From Corynebacterium sp. 21KM1197 (GTDB taxonomy: Bacteria > Actinomycetota > Actinomycetes > Mycobacteriales > Mycobacteriaceae): a DNA stretch of 64,000 nucleotides. A program made the position numbers and the translations under genes. The first letter of the stretch is position 1. Every line of letters starts with the position of its first letter. The notes under the pieces were generated by a model that saw only the letters and a list, made by a program, of their open reading frames with translations, had not been told where the DNA came from and ran no database searches. This document shows, piece after piece, positions 24,798 through 33,009 of the stretch. The stretch spans positions 2,170,001 to 2,234,000 of the forward strand of contig NZ_CP123907.1 in assembly GCF_033783015.1 (NCBI RefSeq). Reading direction: 5' to 3'.

Positions 24798-26376
24798 GCG
24801 ACGCCTCCAGGGAAGATCAAGCGGCACGATAAGCGCGGTGCTGCTGAGCGCCTGGGGCACGCTCCTGGTGGGGTTGATGGTATTTCCCCTGATGAGCCCC
24901 GGTGTTCCCGCGCTGCGGGACATGATGGTGCTCGACCACCCCGCCCTGAGCCCCGGCGCCCTGGGGTGGGGTGATCTCCCCGCACGCGGCGCGCCGCAGG
25001 ACGGGGTGCTGGCGCTCATCGGCACCGTGTTGCCCGCCTCCTGGGTCATGCGGGCAGGTGTGGTGGCGGCGGCCGTGGGGGGTGCGTGGGGCAGTTATCT
25101 CCTGGCGCGTCACCTGGGCGCGGGGCCCTGGGGGTGCGCGGTGGCCCTGGCCCTGGGGGTGGCCAACCCGGCCGTGATCGAACGACTCTTGCAGGGGCAG
25201 TGGTCGCTGGTGGTCGCCGGTTGGCTGCTACCTTTGATCGCCTGGGCGGGTCTTAGCCAACACCCCCGCGCGCAGTGGTTGGCGATGTGGGGGGCGTCGA
25301 TAAGCCCCACCGGAGGGGTACTCGCGCTGGTCACGGCCCTGGGCACCGCGAGGGAGCGGCGCTGGGCCACGGGGCTGATCGGGGTGGCGCTGTGCGCCCC
25401 GTGGTGGGTGCCCGGCCTGCTCGCGGGCGTGGACACCACCTCCTCCACCCGCGCCGTGGCTGCCTTCGCCCCGCGCGCGGAGGCCTTTGCCGGTACCCCC
25501 GGCACCCTGCTGAGCCTGGGTGGGATCTGGAACTCCGCCGCCGTACCCGGCGCGCGCGAGGCCGGGGTGGCCCTTGCCGGGGTGGCGCTGTTCTTCCTGC
25601 TGGCCACCGGCTGGCGGCGCTGCCCCCGCGGCCTGCTGATCCTCGGCGGCGCGGGCCTTAGCCTGGCCCTGGCGGCCTGGGCGCTGCCCTCGGTGATGGG
25701 AATGGCCATCGGCCAGATTCCCGGCGGCGGCCTGCTGCGCGATGCCCACAAATTCGTCTTCCTCGCCATCCCCGGCTACATCTCCCTGGCGGCCACCCTG
25801 CGCCCCGGCCCCGGTTGCGGGGCGCTCGCGCTCTGCGGCGTCCAGCTTATCGACGCCCCCCTGGCCCTCACCGCGCTGCGCCCCCTGCCCCCGGAGGCCC
25901 TGCCCATACCGCCCGCTGCCCTACACGCGGTGCAGGAACAAACGGCGGGCCGCGAGGTGCTGGTGGTGGGCGAAAACTCCGGTTCCCTGGTGAGCGTGAA
26001 CGGCACCCCCCTGGTTAATCCCTGGTGGAAGGCCGTGGCCGCCGTGGAGCCGGGCAACCTCAGCGTGGACGGCGTGGAGGTCGATCCGCCCTCCCCGCGC
26101 TGGGTGGCCGCCACGGAGGCCTGGCAGGCCGGTGACCTGCCCGAGCTAGAAAACCTGGGCGTGGGACTGGTGGTGGACGGCGGCACCGGCGACGTGCTCG
26201 TGGAGACCAGCGCCCCGGAGCCGCCGCGCGCCCGTGGCCTGGGGCTGCTGGGGCTGTGGTTTGCGGTGGTGCCCCTGGCGCTGTTGCTCAGCCGGTGGCT
26301 TTCTGACCATCGGCAGCCACCTCTTGCAACAGCGCCTCGAAGCGCACCCCGGCCTCCCGCCAGGAAAAAGCCGTAG
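24787..26376 (+). CDS. Polytopic membrane protein, GT-C-like (Rv0226c-type)
   Basis: A 529-residue membrane protein with about nine or ten helices between residues 15 and 350, an extracytoplasmic region of about 130 residues, and a last helix near 500 (LGLLGLWFAVVPLALLLSRWL). Short Ala/Leu/Trp-rich helices and the loop GGGLLRDAHKFVFL resemble the LRNLHKF segment of AftD, suggesting a GT-C glycosyltransferase fold (inference). The GTG at 24787 overlaps the DUF3068 stop, so translation is coupled. The 3' end overlaps the converging GT4 gene by 89 nt, and its last 25 codons (PLATAPRSAPRPPARKKP) are the complement of that gene. Confidence 0.75.
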   Translation: MRAKRRLQGRSSGTISAVLLSAWGTLLVGLMVFPLMSPGVPALRDMMVLDHPALSPGALGWGDLPARGAPQDGVLALIGTVLPASWVMRAGVVAAAVGGAWGSYLLARHLGAGPWGCAVALALGVANPAVIERLLQGQWSLVVAGWLLPLIAWAGLSQHPRAQWLAMWGASISPTGGVLALVTALGTARERRWATGLIGVALCAPWWVPGLLAGVDTTSSTRAVAAFAPRAEAFAGTPGTLLSLGGIWNSAAVPGAREAGVALAGVALFFLLATGWRRCPRGLLILGGAGLSLALAAWALPSVMGMAIGQIPGGGLLRDAHKFVFLAIPGYISLAATLRPGPGCGALALCGVQLIDAPLALTALRPLPPEALPIPPAALHAVQEQTAGREVLVVGENSGSLVSVNGTPLVNPWWKAVAAVEPGNLSVDGVEVDPPSPRWVAATEAWQAGDLPELENLGVGLVVDGGTGDVLVETSAPEPPRARGLGLLGLWFAVVPLALLLSRWLSDHRQPPLATAPRSAPRPPARKKP

Positions 26377-27418
26377 CCTTGCGCCGCGCGGCCTCCCCGA
26401 GGCGGTGGCGCGCGGGGGCGTCGTCAAGCAGATCCCGCACTACCACGGTGAGTTCCGCCGGGTTTTCCACCAACATTCCGGTGCGGGCGTGGTCGATGGA
26501 ATCCTGCAACCCGCCCGCGCTGCGATACCCCACCGTGGGCACCCCGTGCTGCGCGGCCTCCATCACCGCCAGGCCCCACCCCTCCTTGCGCGAGGGCATG
26601 AGGTGCAAGGCCGCACGCGCCAACTGCGCGTGCTTGTAATCCTCCGATACCTGGCCGTGGAACACCACCGCCTCCCCCAGGCCCCGCCGCTCGGCGTACT
26701 CGCGCAACTGCGCGTTCCACCAGCCGCTGCCCAGCACGTCCAGGATCACCCCGTGGCTGGCGTGCAGGGCGGCGGCCACGTCCATCGCGTGCTCGATCTG
26801 CTTGTGCGGCACGAGACGAGACAGCGTGACCAGGTGCGGGCGACCATCCTCGTCCAGGTGCGGCAGGCGATCGGGCAAGGGGTCCACGCCATTGCGAATC
26901 AGGTGAATATCCTGGGCGTTTACCCCCAGTTCCACGAGTTCCTCGCGGCTGGGATCGGAGACCGTAACGTACCGGCTGCCCCGATACACCCGAGGGGCCG
27001 CCACCGATTCCAGCCACCACCCCAGCCGCGCGATCACCGGCCCCGCCACCGGCCACTGCTCCCGGTGACAGTGGTGCGTGAGCAGCACCGTGGGTCTACC
27101 GGATACCAGGCGCGCAAAAAAGGGAATCCCGTTTTGGGTATCCACCACCACGTCCACCTTGCACAGCAACCCCCACCCGAGCCTGCCCGCGAGCATGGCC
27201 AGCCAGGCGCGCGGATACACCGTGTATTTGCCGCCCGCGCGGGAAAAGCGCACGCCCTCGCGGGCGCTGCGAGGGGGTGCGTCCGTGTACGAGGCCGTGC
27301 GGAAAATGACGTCATGGCCGCGCTCGGCAAGGTAGGCGGCGACGTGTTCGAGGTAGCGCTCCGAGCCGCCACCCTGGGGGTGATCCGTGTCGCGCCAGCA
27401 CAGCAGGAGAATCTTCAT
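26288..27418 (-). CDS. Glycosyltransferase family 4
   Basis: A 376-residue GT-B retaining glycosyltransferase. The N-terminal domain starts KILLLCWRDTDHPQGGGSERYLEHVAAYLAERGHDV, the glycine-rich acceptor loop. The C-terminal domain has HLVTLSRLVPHKQIEHAM (donor phosphate lysine) and PSRKEGWGLAVMEAAQHGVPTVGY, the E-x7-E motif. No signal or membrane segment is present, so it acts on the cytoplasmic face. Sugar and acceptor are unknown. The position matches Rv0225, and the neighbouring arabinan genes suggest a lipid-linked envelope glycan. The start ATG at 27418 is 101 bp from the start of the IS-split antitoxin, showing where accessory DNA entered. Confidence 0.85.
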   Translation of the reverse strand: MKILLLCWRDTDHPQGGGSERYLEHVAAYLAERGHDVIFRTASYTDAPPRSAREGVRFSRAGGKYTVYPRAWLAMLAGRLGWGLLCKVDVVVDTQNGIPFFARLVSGRPTVLLTHHCHREQWPVAGPVIARLGWWLESVAAPRVYRGSRYVTVSDPSREELVELGVNAQDIHLIRNGVDPLPDRLPHLDEDGRPHLVTLSRLVPHKQIEHAMDVAAALHASHGVILDVLGSGWWNAQLREYAERRGLGEAVVFHGQVSEDYKHAQLARAALHLMPSRKEGWGLAVMEAAQHGVPTVGYRSAGGLQDSIDHARTGMLVENPAELTVVVRDLLDDAPARHRLGEAARRKATAFSWREAGVRFEALLQEVAADGQKATG

Positions 27419-27506
27419 AGGCGGTTCAAGCCTATAGGAGAGGAAAGCACAGAGTTAAGTGTGCTTGGCGTGCTCCTGCCGCTATTTTGTTTATTTCGTT
27501 TATTGC

Positions 27507-27512
27507 TAGACT
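27507..27512 (+). promoter_or_regulatory. -10 box of the interrupted antitoxin gene
   Basis: TAGACT, with an upstream TG (extended -10), is followed by 6 nt and the original ATG at 27519. Before IS insertion this was probably a leaderless promoter. Confidence 0.5.
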
Positions 27513-27520
27513 GGCTGCAT

Positions 27521-27528
27521 GAGCCACA
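27521..27528 (+). repeat. Target-site duplication, left copy
   Basis: GAGCCACA here is repeated exactly at 28966-28973 on the other side of the IS. Eight bp is the usual duplication length for IS256-family elements. Confidence 0.92.
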
Positions 27529-28965
27529 GAGAGTGTCTGATGGTTTGTGTGTGGGATTCCATCCCGCATAAGGAGACAAGCCAGAATGACTACTGTGACA
27601 CGACGAGATCCGGCTGATAAGGCCAAGATTGACGCGATTGAGAAAAAGCTGCTTGCAAACCCTGAGATCGCGAAGCTCATTGATGATTTAGGCACCTCAA
27701 CCACCGACGCCAACGATTTGGTGCGTGGGATGTTGCAAGCCTCGATTACCAGGGGTTTAAACGCCGAGATGGATGCCCACCTGGGCTACCGGCCAGGGGA
27801 TAGAGACGCTAAAGCAGCACTAGGCACAGACAACCACCGCAACGGGGCGTATCCAAAGACCGTGGATTCTCACTACGGTCCGGTAACTGTCGAGGTTCCC
27901 AGGGACCGGGCCGGGACGTTTGTTCCGACCATGGTCCCGAAAGGCTCGCGGCGTTTGACCGATGTTGACGACATGATTGTGAGCTTGTATGCCGGGGGCA
28001 TGACAGTGCGCGATATCCAACACCATATGGCTACTGCCATGCGTGTTGATATCTCCCACGAGACGATTTCTGCGGTGACTGACGCTGTCCTTGATGAGGT
28101 CATGGTGTGGCAGAACCGCCAGTTAGATGAGTTCTACCCCGTCATTTTCCTTGATGCGCTGCGCATTAAAGTCCGTGAGGGCGGGCGCGTGGTCAACAAG
28201 TCCGCGTATATGGCCATTGGGGTGGATCTCGACGGCATCAAACACATCTTGGGGCTATGGATCGCGAGGGAAGAAGGCGCGTCGTTTTGGGCCCATGTGT
28301 GCTCGAATCTGGCTAATCGCGGGGTCAAAGATGTCTTCATTGTCTGCTGTGACGGGCTCAAAGGCCTGCCTGAGGCTGTGGAGGCATCCTGGCCGGGATC
28401 GATGGTACAAACCTGTGTTGTGCACTTGATTCGTGCTGCTAACAGGTGGGTTGCCTACGGGGACCGTAAGGCGGTTTCAGCGGCCTTGAAGAAGGTCTAT
28501 ACCGCCCCTGATGGCTCCAGTGCTGCCATTGCACTCGAGGAGTTTGCTTCTTCGGGTCTTGGCCAGAAATATCCCAGGTCAGTCAAGGTGTGGCAGGACG
28601 CATGGGAGAGGTTCGTGCCGTTTTTGCAGTTCCCTCCGGCAGCGCGCAAAGTCATCTACACCACCAATTCCATCGAGTCGTTTAACAACGAGTTGCGCAA
28701 AGCCACCCGCAACCGCGTGCAGTTTACGAACGACGAATCCGCGTTGAAGACCTTGTGGTTGATGATCTGCAATATTGAAGACAAACGCGCTGCTCGCAGG
28801 GCCAAGGAAGGTAAAAAGGCCGCGGCTACCGCCGGGAGGCTTGTGGAAGGAGCGAAAGTCTCAGGCTGGAAGCAAGCCATCAACCAGATGGCCGTGGCCT
28901 ACCCCGACCGCTTCGACCAATACCTCTAAGAAAACCGCCCCACACACAAACAACTTGACACGCTC
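27529..28965 (+). mobile_element. Complete IS256-family insertion sequence
   Basis: The element is 1437 bp. Terminal inverted repeats of 28 bp lie at 27529-27556 and 28938-28965 (22 of 28 positions match, beginning GAG and ending in the shared block GTTTGTGTGTGGG). One intact transposase gene lies inside, and 8-bp duplications GAGCCACA flank it. Intact ends, ORF and target copies indicate a recent, possibly active insertion. The right end holds TTGACA reading outward at 28955-28960, a possible -35 box. Confidence 0.93.
27586..28929 (+). CDS. IS256-family (mutator-type) transposase
   Basis: A 447-residue DDE transposase. The catalytic triad is visible as D190 (YPVIFLDALRIKVREGG), D256 (FIVCCDGLKGLPEA) and E364 (TNSIESFNNELRKATR). 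CVVHLIRAA near residue 277 is the C/D-x2-H signature of the family. ATG at 27586 is preceded by AAGGAG at about 10 nt. It catalyses cut-and-paste or copy-out movement through a circular intermediate, as is usual for IS256. The gene is uninterrupted, of normal length, and less GC-rich than its surroundings, consistent with recent arrival. Confidence 0.96.
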   Translation: MTTVTRRDPADKAKIDAIEKKLLANPEIAKLIDDLGTSTTDANDLVRGMLQASITRGLNAEMDAHLGYRPGDRDAKAALGTDNHRNGAYPKTVDSHYGPVTVEVPRDRAGTFVPTMVPKGSRRLTDVDDMIVSLYAGGMTVRDIQHHMATAMRVDISHETISAVTDAVLDEVMVWQNRQLDEFYPVIFLDALRIKVREGGRVVNKSAYMAIGVDLDGIKHILGLWIAREEGASFWAHVCSNLANRGVKDVFIVCCDGLKGLPEAVEASWPGSMVQTCVVHLIRAANRWVAYGDRKAVSAALKKVYTAPDGSSAAIALEEFASSGLGQKYPRSVKVWQDAWERFVPFLQFPPAARKVIYTTNSIESFNNELRKATRNRVQFTNDESALKTLWLMICNIEDKRAARRAKEGKKAAATAGRLVEGAKVSGWKQAINQMAVAYPDRFDQYL

Positions 28966-28973
28966 GAGCCACA
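28966..28973 (+). repeat. Target-site duplication, right copy
   Basis: GAGCCACA, identical to 27521-27528, directly follows the right inverted repeat. Confidence 0.92.
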
Positions 28974-29385
28974 CCGACATCAACGCCACCGCCCTCCGTC
29001 AACTCGACCGCATACTCACCAGCGCACCCAAGCGGTATAGCACCGTGAACATCACCATCGAGCACTCCGAGGACATCATCGAAGTCTCTCGCGACGTAGC
29101 CGATTCGTTGCGCATACTCCTCATCAATGCCGTAGCTGGAAAAACGGTGAGTATCATCCCCACTTCCGCCGAACTAACCACGCAGCAAGCCGCCACCCTG
29201 CTCAACGTTTCCCGGCCTCACGTGGTCAAATTGATCGAGCAGGGAATATTACCAGGGCACCGTGTGGGAAGCCATCGTCGGCTCTACGCCACCGATGTCC
29301 AAAAATACAAAGACGAACGCGATGATGTCTCACGCACAGCCATGAACGAGCTGATCGAGCTATCTGAAGAACTAGGCCTCTACGA

Positions 29386-29940
29386 ATGAGCAGATTCACC
29401 GCCATTCTCGACGCCAACGTGCTCTACCCCGGCACGCTCCGAGACATCTTGATCCGTCTTGCCCTTACCGGCTCTTTCCAGGCGCGCTGGTCTGATCGAA
29501 TCCTCGACGAGATGTTCCGAAATCTCCACAAGAATCGGCCGGACATACCCACCGAAAAGCTACAGAGAACCCGATACTTGATGTGCCAAGCAGTGGAGGA
29601 CTGCCTGGTCAACGAGCACGAAGGCCTCATAGAGGGCCTTTCATTACCGGATCCAGACGATCGACACGTCCTAGCGGCGGCCATCCAATGCAACGCGCGT
29701 ATTATTGTGACAGAAAATAATCGTGACTTCCCCCTTGAAATAACGCACCAGCACGGAATCGACGTACAGAATGCCAATGAGTTTCTTTGCTATCAGATCG
29801 CCTTATCCCAACCCAACGTCCACCAAGCAGTCGTCCAGGCGGCGGCAGCACTCAAGAATCCTCCACGGACAATAAACGACGTGCTTCATTCCCTAGCGAA
29901 GTCCGGTGCCCCAACAGCAGCCGCATTACTCAAGCAATAG
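29386..29940 (+). CDS. PIN-domain toxin (VapC-like ribonuclease)
   Basis: A 184-residue PIN-domain protein. Acidic residues that would hold Mg2+ are seen at D9 (AILDANVLYPG), E42 (SDRILDEMFRNL), D91/D92 (LPDPDDRHVLAAAI) and near D114 (VTENNRDFP). It is longer than classic VapC because of a C-terminal helical extension. PIN toxins cleave RNA and stop growth unless bound by the antitoxin. The start overlaps the antitoxin stop by 4 nt, so the toxin is normally translated after it. Since the antitoxin is split by an IS, either the toxin is silent or the antitoxin is still made from a new start. The gene itself shows no damage. Confidence 0.85.
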   Translation: MSRFTAILDANVLYPGTLRDILIRLALTGSFQARWSDRILDEMFRNLHKNRPDIPTEKLQRTRYLMCQAVEDCLVNEHEGLIEGLSLPDPDDRHVLAAAIQCNARIIVTENNRDFPLEITHQHGIDVQNANEFLCYQIALSQPNVHQAVVQAAAALKNPPRTINDVLHSLAKSGAPTAAALLKQ

Positions 29941-29964
29941 TCGCTCGGTTCCATCTTCCCCTGC

Positions 29965-29970
29965 TACCCT
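29965..29970 (+). promoter_or_regulatory. -10 box of leaderless methyltransferase gene
   Basis: TACCCT, preceded by TGC (extended -10), is followed by 8 nt and the GTG at 29979. Confidence 0.5.
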
Positions 29971-29978
29971 TTCTCCCC

Positions 29979-30851
29979 GTGCCCGCCCTCCGCTTTCCCC
30001 GCACGTCCCCCGCCCGCGCCTCTCTCCCCCGCACCCAACGCCGCGCCACCCTACGCCGCTCCTTTGATCTATTGAGCAGTTTCCGCTTCGAACAAAGCGA
30101 CCCCGCCCGCTTCTACGGTCACCTCGCCCGGGATACCGCCGAACTCCTGGATAGCCTCCGCGCGGACGCCGGATATAGCCTCGAGGATAGCGCAGGGGGG
30201 CTACGGGATGGCGTCGATAGTCCCTCCAGCAATCCTCTCAGTGCGTTGCGCGAGGCCACGATCCTGGACATCGGCGGCGGCCCCGGCTACTTTGCCGAGG
30301 AGTTTGAACGCCGGGGCGCGCGCTACATCAGTGTGGAACCGGACGTGGGGGAAATGGCGGCAGCCGGGATCGAGGTGGCGGCCTCCGTGCGAGGCTCCGG
30401 CATGGACTTGCCGTTCCGCAGCGGAGCCTTTGACCTGGTGTATTCCTCCAACGTGGCCGAGCACGTTCCCGAGCCGTGGCGCATGGGGGAGGAAATGCTG
30501 CGGGTAACCGCTCCTGGTGGGCTGACCGTGCTGAGTTATACCGTGTGGCTGGGACCTTTCGGTGGGCACGAGACCGGACTCTGGCCGCACTACGTGGGCG
30601 GGGAGTACGCGCGGGATCGCTATGCCCGCGTGCACGGGCACCCGCCCAAGAATGTGTTTGGCACCTCGCTTTTTAACGTCTCCTGCGCCGCCGGGCTGCG
30701 CTGGGTACGGGAGGTAGCAGAGCGCGGAGAGGCCGAGGTGGTGAGGTGTTTTCCGCGCTATCACCCCGGCTGGGCCTGGTGGCTCACGCGGGTGCCGGGG
30801 CTGCGCGAGTTCGGCGTGAGCAATCTGGTGATCGTGCTGCGGAGGTTATAA
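29979..30851 (+). CDS. SAM-dependent methyltransferase (Rv0224c-like)
   Basis: A 290-residue class I methyltransferase. The SAM-binding motif ILDIGGGPGYFAEEFERRG lies near residue 88, followed by SVEPD (motif II), FDLVYSSNVAEHVPEPWRMGEEMLRV (motifs III-IV) and PGGLTVLSY. The GTG at 29979 is taken as start because the frame upstream runs into the toxin gene and a -10 box lies 8 nt before it. The M. tuberculosis homologue Rv0224c neighbours the same GT4/membrane protein/DUF3068 set, so a role in an envelope lipid or glycan is likely. Substrate unknown. Here the toxin-antitoxin/IS segment separates it from the GT4 gene. Confidence 0.82.
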   Translation: MPALRFPRTSPARASLPRTQRRATLRRSFDLLSSFRFEQSDPARFYGHLARDTAELLDSLRADAGYSLEDSAGGLRDGVDSPSSNPLSALREATILDIGGGPGYFAEEFERRGARYISVEPDVGEMAAAGIEVAASVRGSGMDLPFRSGAFDLVYSSNVAEHVPEPWRMGEEMLRVTAPGGLTVLSYTVWLGPFGGHETGLWPHYVGGEYARDRYARVHGHPPKNVFGTSLFNVSCAAGLRWVREVAERGEAEVVRCFPRYHPGWAWWLTRVPGLREFGVSNLVIVLRRL

Positions 30852-30852
30852 T
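30847..30852 (+). promoter_or_regulatory. Consensus -10 box of leaderless META-domain gene
   Basis: A perfect TATAAT overlaps the methyltransferase stop and is followed by 8 nt and the ATG at 30861. Confidence 0.55.
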
Positions 30853-30860
30853 CCACAACC

Positions 30861-31226
30861 ATGTCTTTGCGTTATTCTCTTGCCACCGCCTCCGCGCTGA
30901 TCCTCGCCGGGGCCGCCACCGCCGGTGCCACCGAGACCACCCCGCTCACCGGCACCGAATGGGGCCACACCTACGGCTCGTTCTTCACCATCAACGATAA
31001 CGGCACCATCAACGGCAACGATGGCTGCAACCCCTTTGGCGGCAACGCCACCATCGACGGTGACACCCTCACCGTGGACGGCCTCTTCTCCACCATGCGT
31101 TTCTGCGGCGATGGCTACGACCTCACCGACATTCTCCACGGCGAGCACACCGTGAGCGTGGCGGGGGATACCCTCACGCTTACCGACGCCCAGGGCACCG
31201 CCTGGAGCTTCACCGCAAAGAAATAG
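30861..31226 (+). CDS. Secreted META-domain (HslJ-like) protein
   Basis: A 121-residue protein with a Sec signal peptide (about 1-23, ending AGATE) and one META domain: LTGTEWGHTYGSFFTINDNGTINGNDGCNPFGGNATIDGDTLTV, then FSTMRFCGDGYDL. The paired cysteines of the NGxxGCN and MRFC segments are kept. META proteins such as HslJ are linked to heat shock or novobiocin tolerance, but no enzymatic role is known. It is very close behind the methyltransferase but has its own consensus promoter. A strong terminator follows. Confidence 0.8.
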   Translation: MSLRYSLATASALILAGAATAGATETTPLTGTEWGHTYGSFFTINDNGTINGNDGCNPFGGNATIDGDTLTVDGLFSTMRFCGDGYDLTDILHGEHTVSVAGDTLTLTDAQGTAWSFTAKK

Positions 31227-31252
31227 GTTTTCTCCCGCGCTATTTTTAAGCG

Positions 31253-31280
31253 ACCGCATGACAGATGTCATGCGGTTTTC
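31253..31280 (+). terminator. Rho-independent terminator after META gene
   Basis: Ten-bp arms ACCGCATGAC and GTCATGCGGT with loop AGAT are followed by TTTT. Confidence 0.88.
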
Positions 31281-31329
31281 GTGATTTTTGGGCCTGGTGG
31301 GGGTGGAGTGGAGGCAGCAACATGAGAAT

Positions 31330-32244
31330 ATGTCTCACACCATCATTGACGTGCAAGGACTCAAGCGCGTGTATGCAGATTCCCGGAAAGGTTCCTCTTA
31401 TACCGCCGTGGCAGATTCCGCTTTCCGGGTTCAGCGGGGAGAGATATTCGGATTGCTGGGTACCAACGGGGCCGGGAAAACCTCCACCCTGGAGGTCATA
31501 GAGGGACTGGCCCGCCCCTCCGCAGGCAGCGTGCGCATTCACGGCCTTGACCCTTATCAAGAACGCACACAACTGCGTCCCCACATCGGGATCATGCTCC
31601 AATCCGGGGGATTGCCACCTCAGCTCACCGTGCGGGAAACCCTAGCGATGTGGGGTGGCACGCTATCTCACCCGTTGCCGGTGGACGAGGTGGCGGCAGC
31701 GGTGGAACTGTCACACCGCATGGAAGTAAAGGTCAGCGCCCTTTCCGGTGGCGAGCAACGGCGCTTAGACCTCGGCTGTGCCCTAGCGGGTAACCCCAGC
31801 GTGGTCTTTCTCGATGAACCCACCACCGGCCTTGATCCGGAAAGCCGCTCCCGCACCTGGCAACTCCTGCTGGAATTGAAAAAGCGCGGGGTCACCATGA
31901 TCCTCACCACGCATTACCTGGAGGAAGCGGAGTATCTGTGTGACCGCATAGCGATCATGCACCGATCAAAGATTGTCCGCGAAGGCACAGTGCAAGACCT
32001 CGTGGCTCAGGAGGATTCCCTCCTGCGCTTTCATTCCCCGCAACCCGCTCCGGATATTTTCACCGGCTCCTGTATCCGCGATGGTGCCGAACACACCGTG
32101 CTCACCCGAGACCTCCCGCGCGATACCCACGCCGCCTTAAATTGGGCACAGAGCCAGGGCATTCGCCTGAGCAACTTCAGCGCGCAACCGGCCTCGCTGG
32201 AAACGGTTTTCCTCTCCCTTACCCAATCCGCTCCTGCGATATAA
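31330..32244 (+). CDS. ABC exporter ATP-binding subunit
   Basis: A 304-residue ABC ATPase of the drug-exporter (DrrA-like) type. Motifs: Walker A GTNGAGKTST near residue 42, Q-loop MLQSGG, signature LSGGEQRRLDLG, Walker B VVFLDEP, switch histidine TTHYLEEAEY. The C-terminal about 80 residues form the usual accessory region. The ATG at 31330 is preferred to an upstream in-frame start. It is first in a four-gene unit with an ABC-2 permease, a histidine kinase and a response regulator, the layout of a self-sensing export or resistance system. Confidence 0.9.
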   Translation: MSHTIIDVQGLKRVYADSRKGSSYTAVADSAFRVQRGEIFGLLGTNGAGKTSTLEVIEGLARPSAGSVRIHGLDPYQERTQLRPHIGIMLQSGGLPPQLTVRETLAMWGGTLSHPLPVDEVAAAVELSHRMEVKVSALSGGEQRRLDLGCALAGNPSVVFLDEPTTGLDPESRSRTWQLLLELKKRGVTMILTTHYLEEAEYLCDRIAIMHRSKIVREGTVQDLVAQEDSLLRFHSPQPAPDIFTGSCIRDGAEHTVLTRDLPRDTHAALNWAQSQGIRLSNFSAQPASLETVFLSLTQSAPAI

Positions 32245-32253
32245 GGACACACC

Positions 32254-33006
32254 ATGAAAAGCACTCACTTCTCCCGGATACGCAGCCTGGGCCAGGCGGA
32301 GTTTCGGCAGTTTCTGCGCAACCGCACCCTGATCACCATGATGATCCTCCCGATGGCTCTCGCTTTGATGATTAACCGGGCTTACCCGGATCACGCTGCC
32401 ACCGGAGCAGCAGTTTCCGTGGATTACCTCATTCAGTTCGTACTACTTTTTAGCACTTATTACCCCATTCTTTCCATCATCACCGCCCGCAGAGATGAGA
32501 AGGTGCTCAAGCGATTGCGGGTAGGGGAGCTAACCGACCCCGATATTCTCATCTCCCTGGCTGTTCCTGCCGTTTTTTCTTCGCTCGCCGTCGTGGGGCT
32601 CAGCGCGGCGGCCCTCTTCCTCCTTGGCTCTCCTCTGCCGGATAACCCCGCTCCCCTTGGTATCGCTCTTATCCTTGGCATTCCCCTCTCCTGGGGACTT
32701 GCCCTCCTCACCAGCACCATCACTCCTAACGCGGAGGGTGCTCAAATCACCTCCATGCCTATAGTGATTGTGATTATGCTTTCCCCCGCACCCACCCGTC
32801 TTGCGTTTCCCGATACCATAGCCGAGGTCATTGGCTATAGTCCCTTTGCCGCAATCTCAGACCTCATCCATCTGGGGTGGAGCGAATCTACCATCAGTTT
32901 AATCGGTTCGGATGATCTCCTCCGTACCCTCCTGCTACTCATCGCCTGGGTTCTACTGTGCTGCTGGGGAGGGATCAGATTCATGAAATGGAACAACGAT
33001 AGGTAA
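32254..33006 (+). CDS. ABC-2 type permease
   Basis: A 250-residue integral membrane protein with about six helices (near 25-42, 57-78, 98-122, 128-150, 162-180 and 228-246). The segment ITARRDEKVLKRLRVGELT in the cytoplasmic loop is typical of ABC-2 exporters and contacts the ATPase. It begins 9 nt after the ATPase stop, so the two form one transporter. The substrate is unknown. Candidates by family are peptide antibiotics, lipids or small drugs. Confidence 0.85.
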   Translation: MKSTHFSRIRSLGQAEFRQFLRNRTLITMMILPMALALMINRAYPDHAATGAAVSVDYLIQFVLLFSTYYPILSIITARRDEKVLKRLRVGELTDPDILISLAVPAVFSSLAVVGLSAAALFLLGSPLPDNPAPLGIALILGIPLSWGLALLTSTITPNAEGAQITSMPIVIVIMLSPAPTRLAFPDTIAEVIGYSPFAAISDLIHLGWSESTISLIGSDDLLRTLLLLIAWVLLCCWGGIRFMKWNNDR

Positions 33007-33009
33007 CTC

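Larger units (their letters stand above)
27519..29389 (+). pseudogene. HTH antitoxin gene split by an IS256-family element
   Basis: Joining 27519-27528 to the sequence after the second target copy (from 28974) restores one frame starting MSHTDINATALRQLDRIL. This removes one 8-bp target duplicate and the IS at 27529-28965. The rebuilt protein of about 145 residues ends in an excisionase-type helix-turn-helix (LTTQQAATLLNVSRPHVVKLIEQGILPGHRVGSHRRLY). Its stop overlaps the PIN toxin start by 4 nt (ATGA). The insertion falls after codon 3 and parts the ORF from its promoter. Rescue is possible: TTG at 28955 inside the right IS end is in frame and gives MTRSSHTDIN, losing only the first residues. 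Expression would then need transcription from the IS. Confidence 0.9.
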
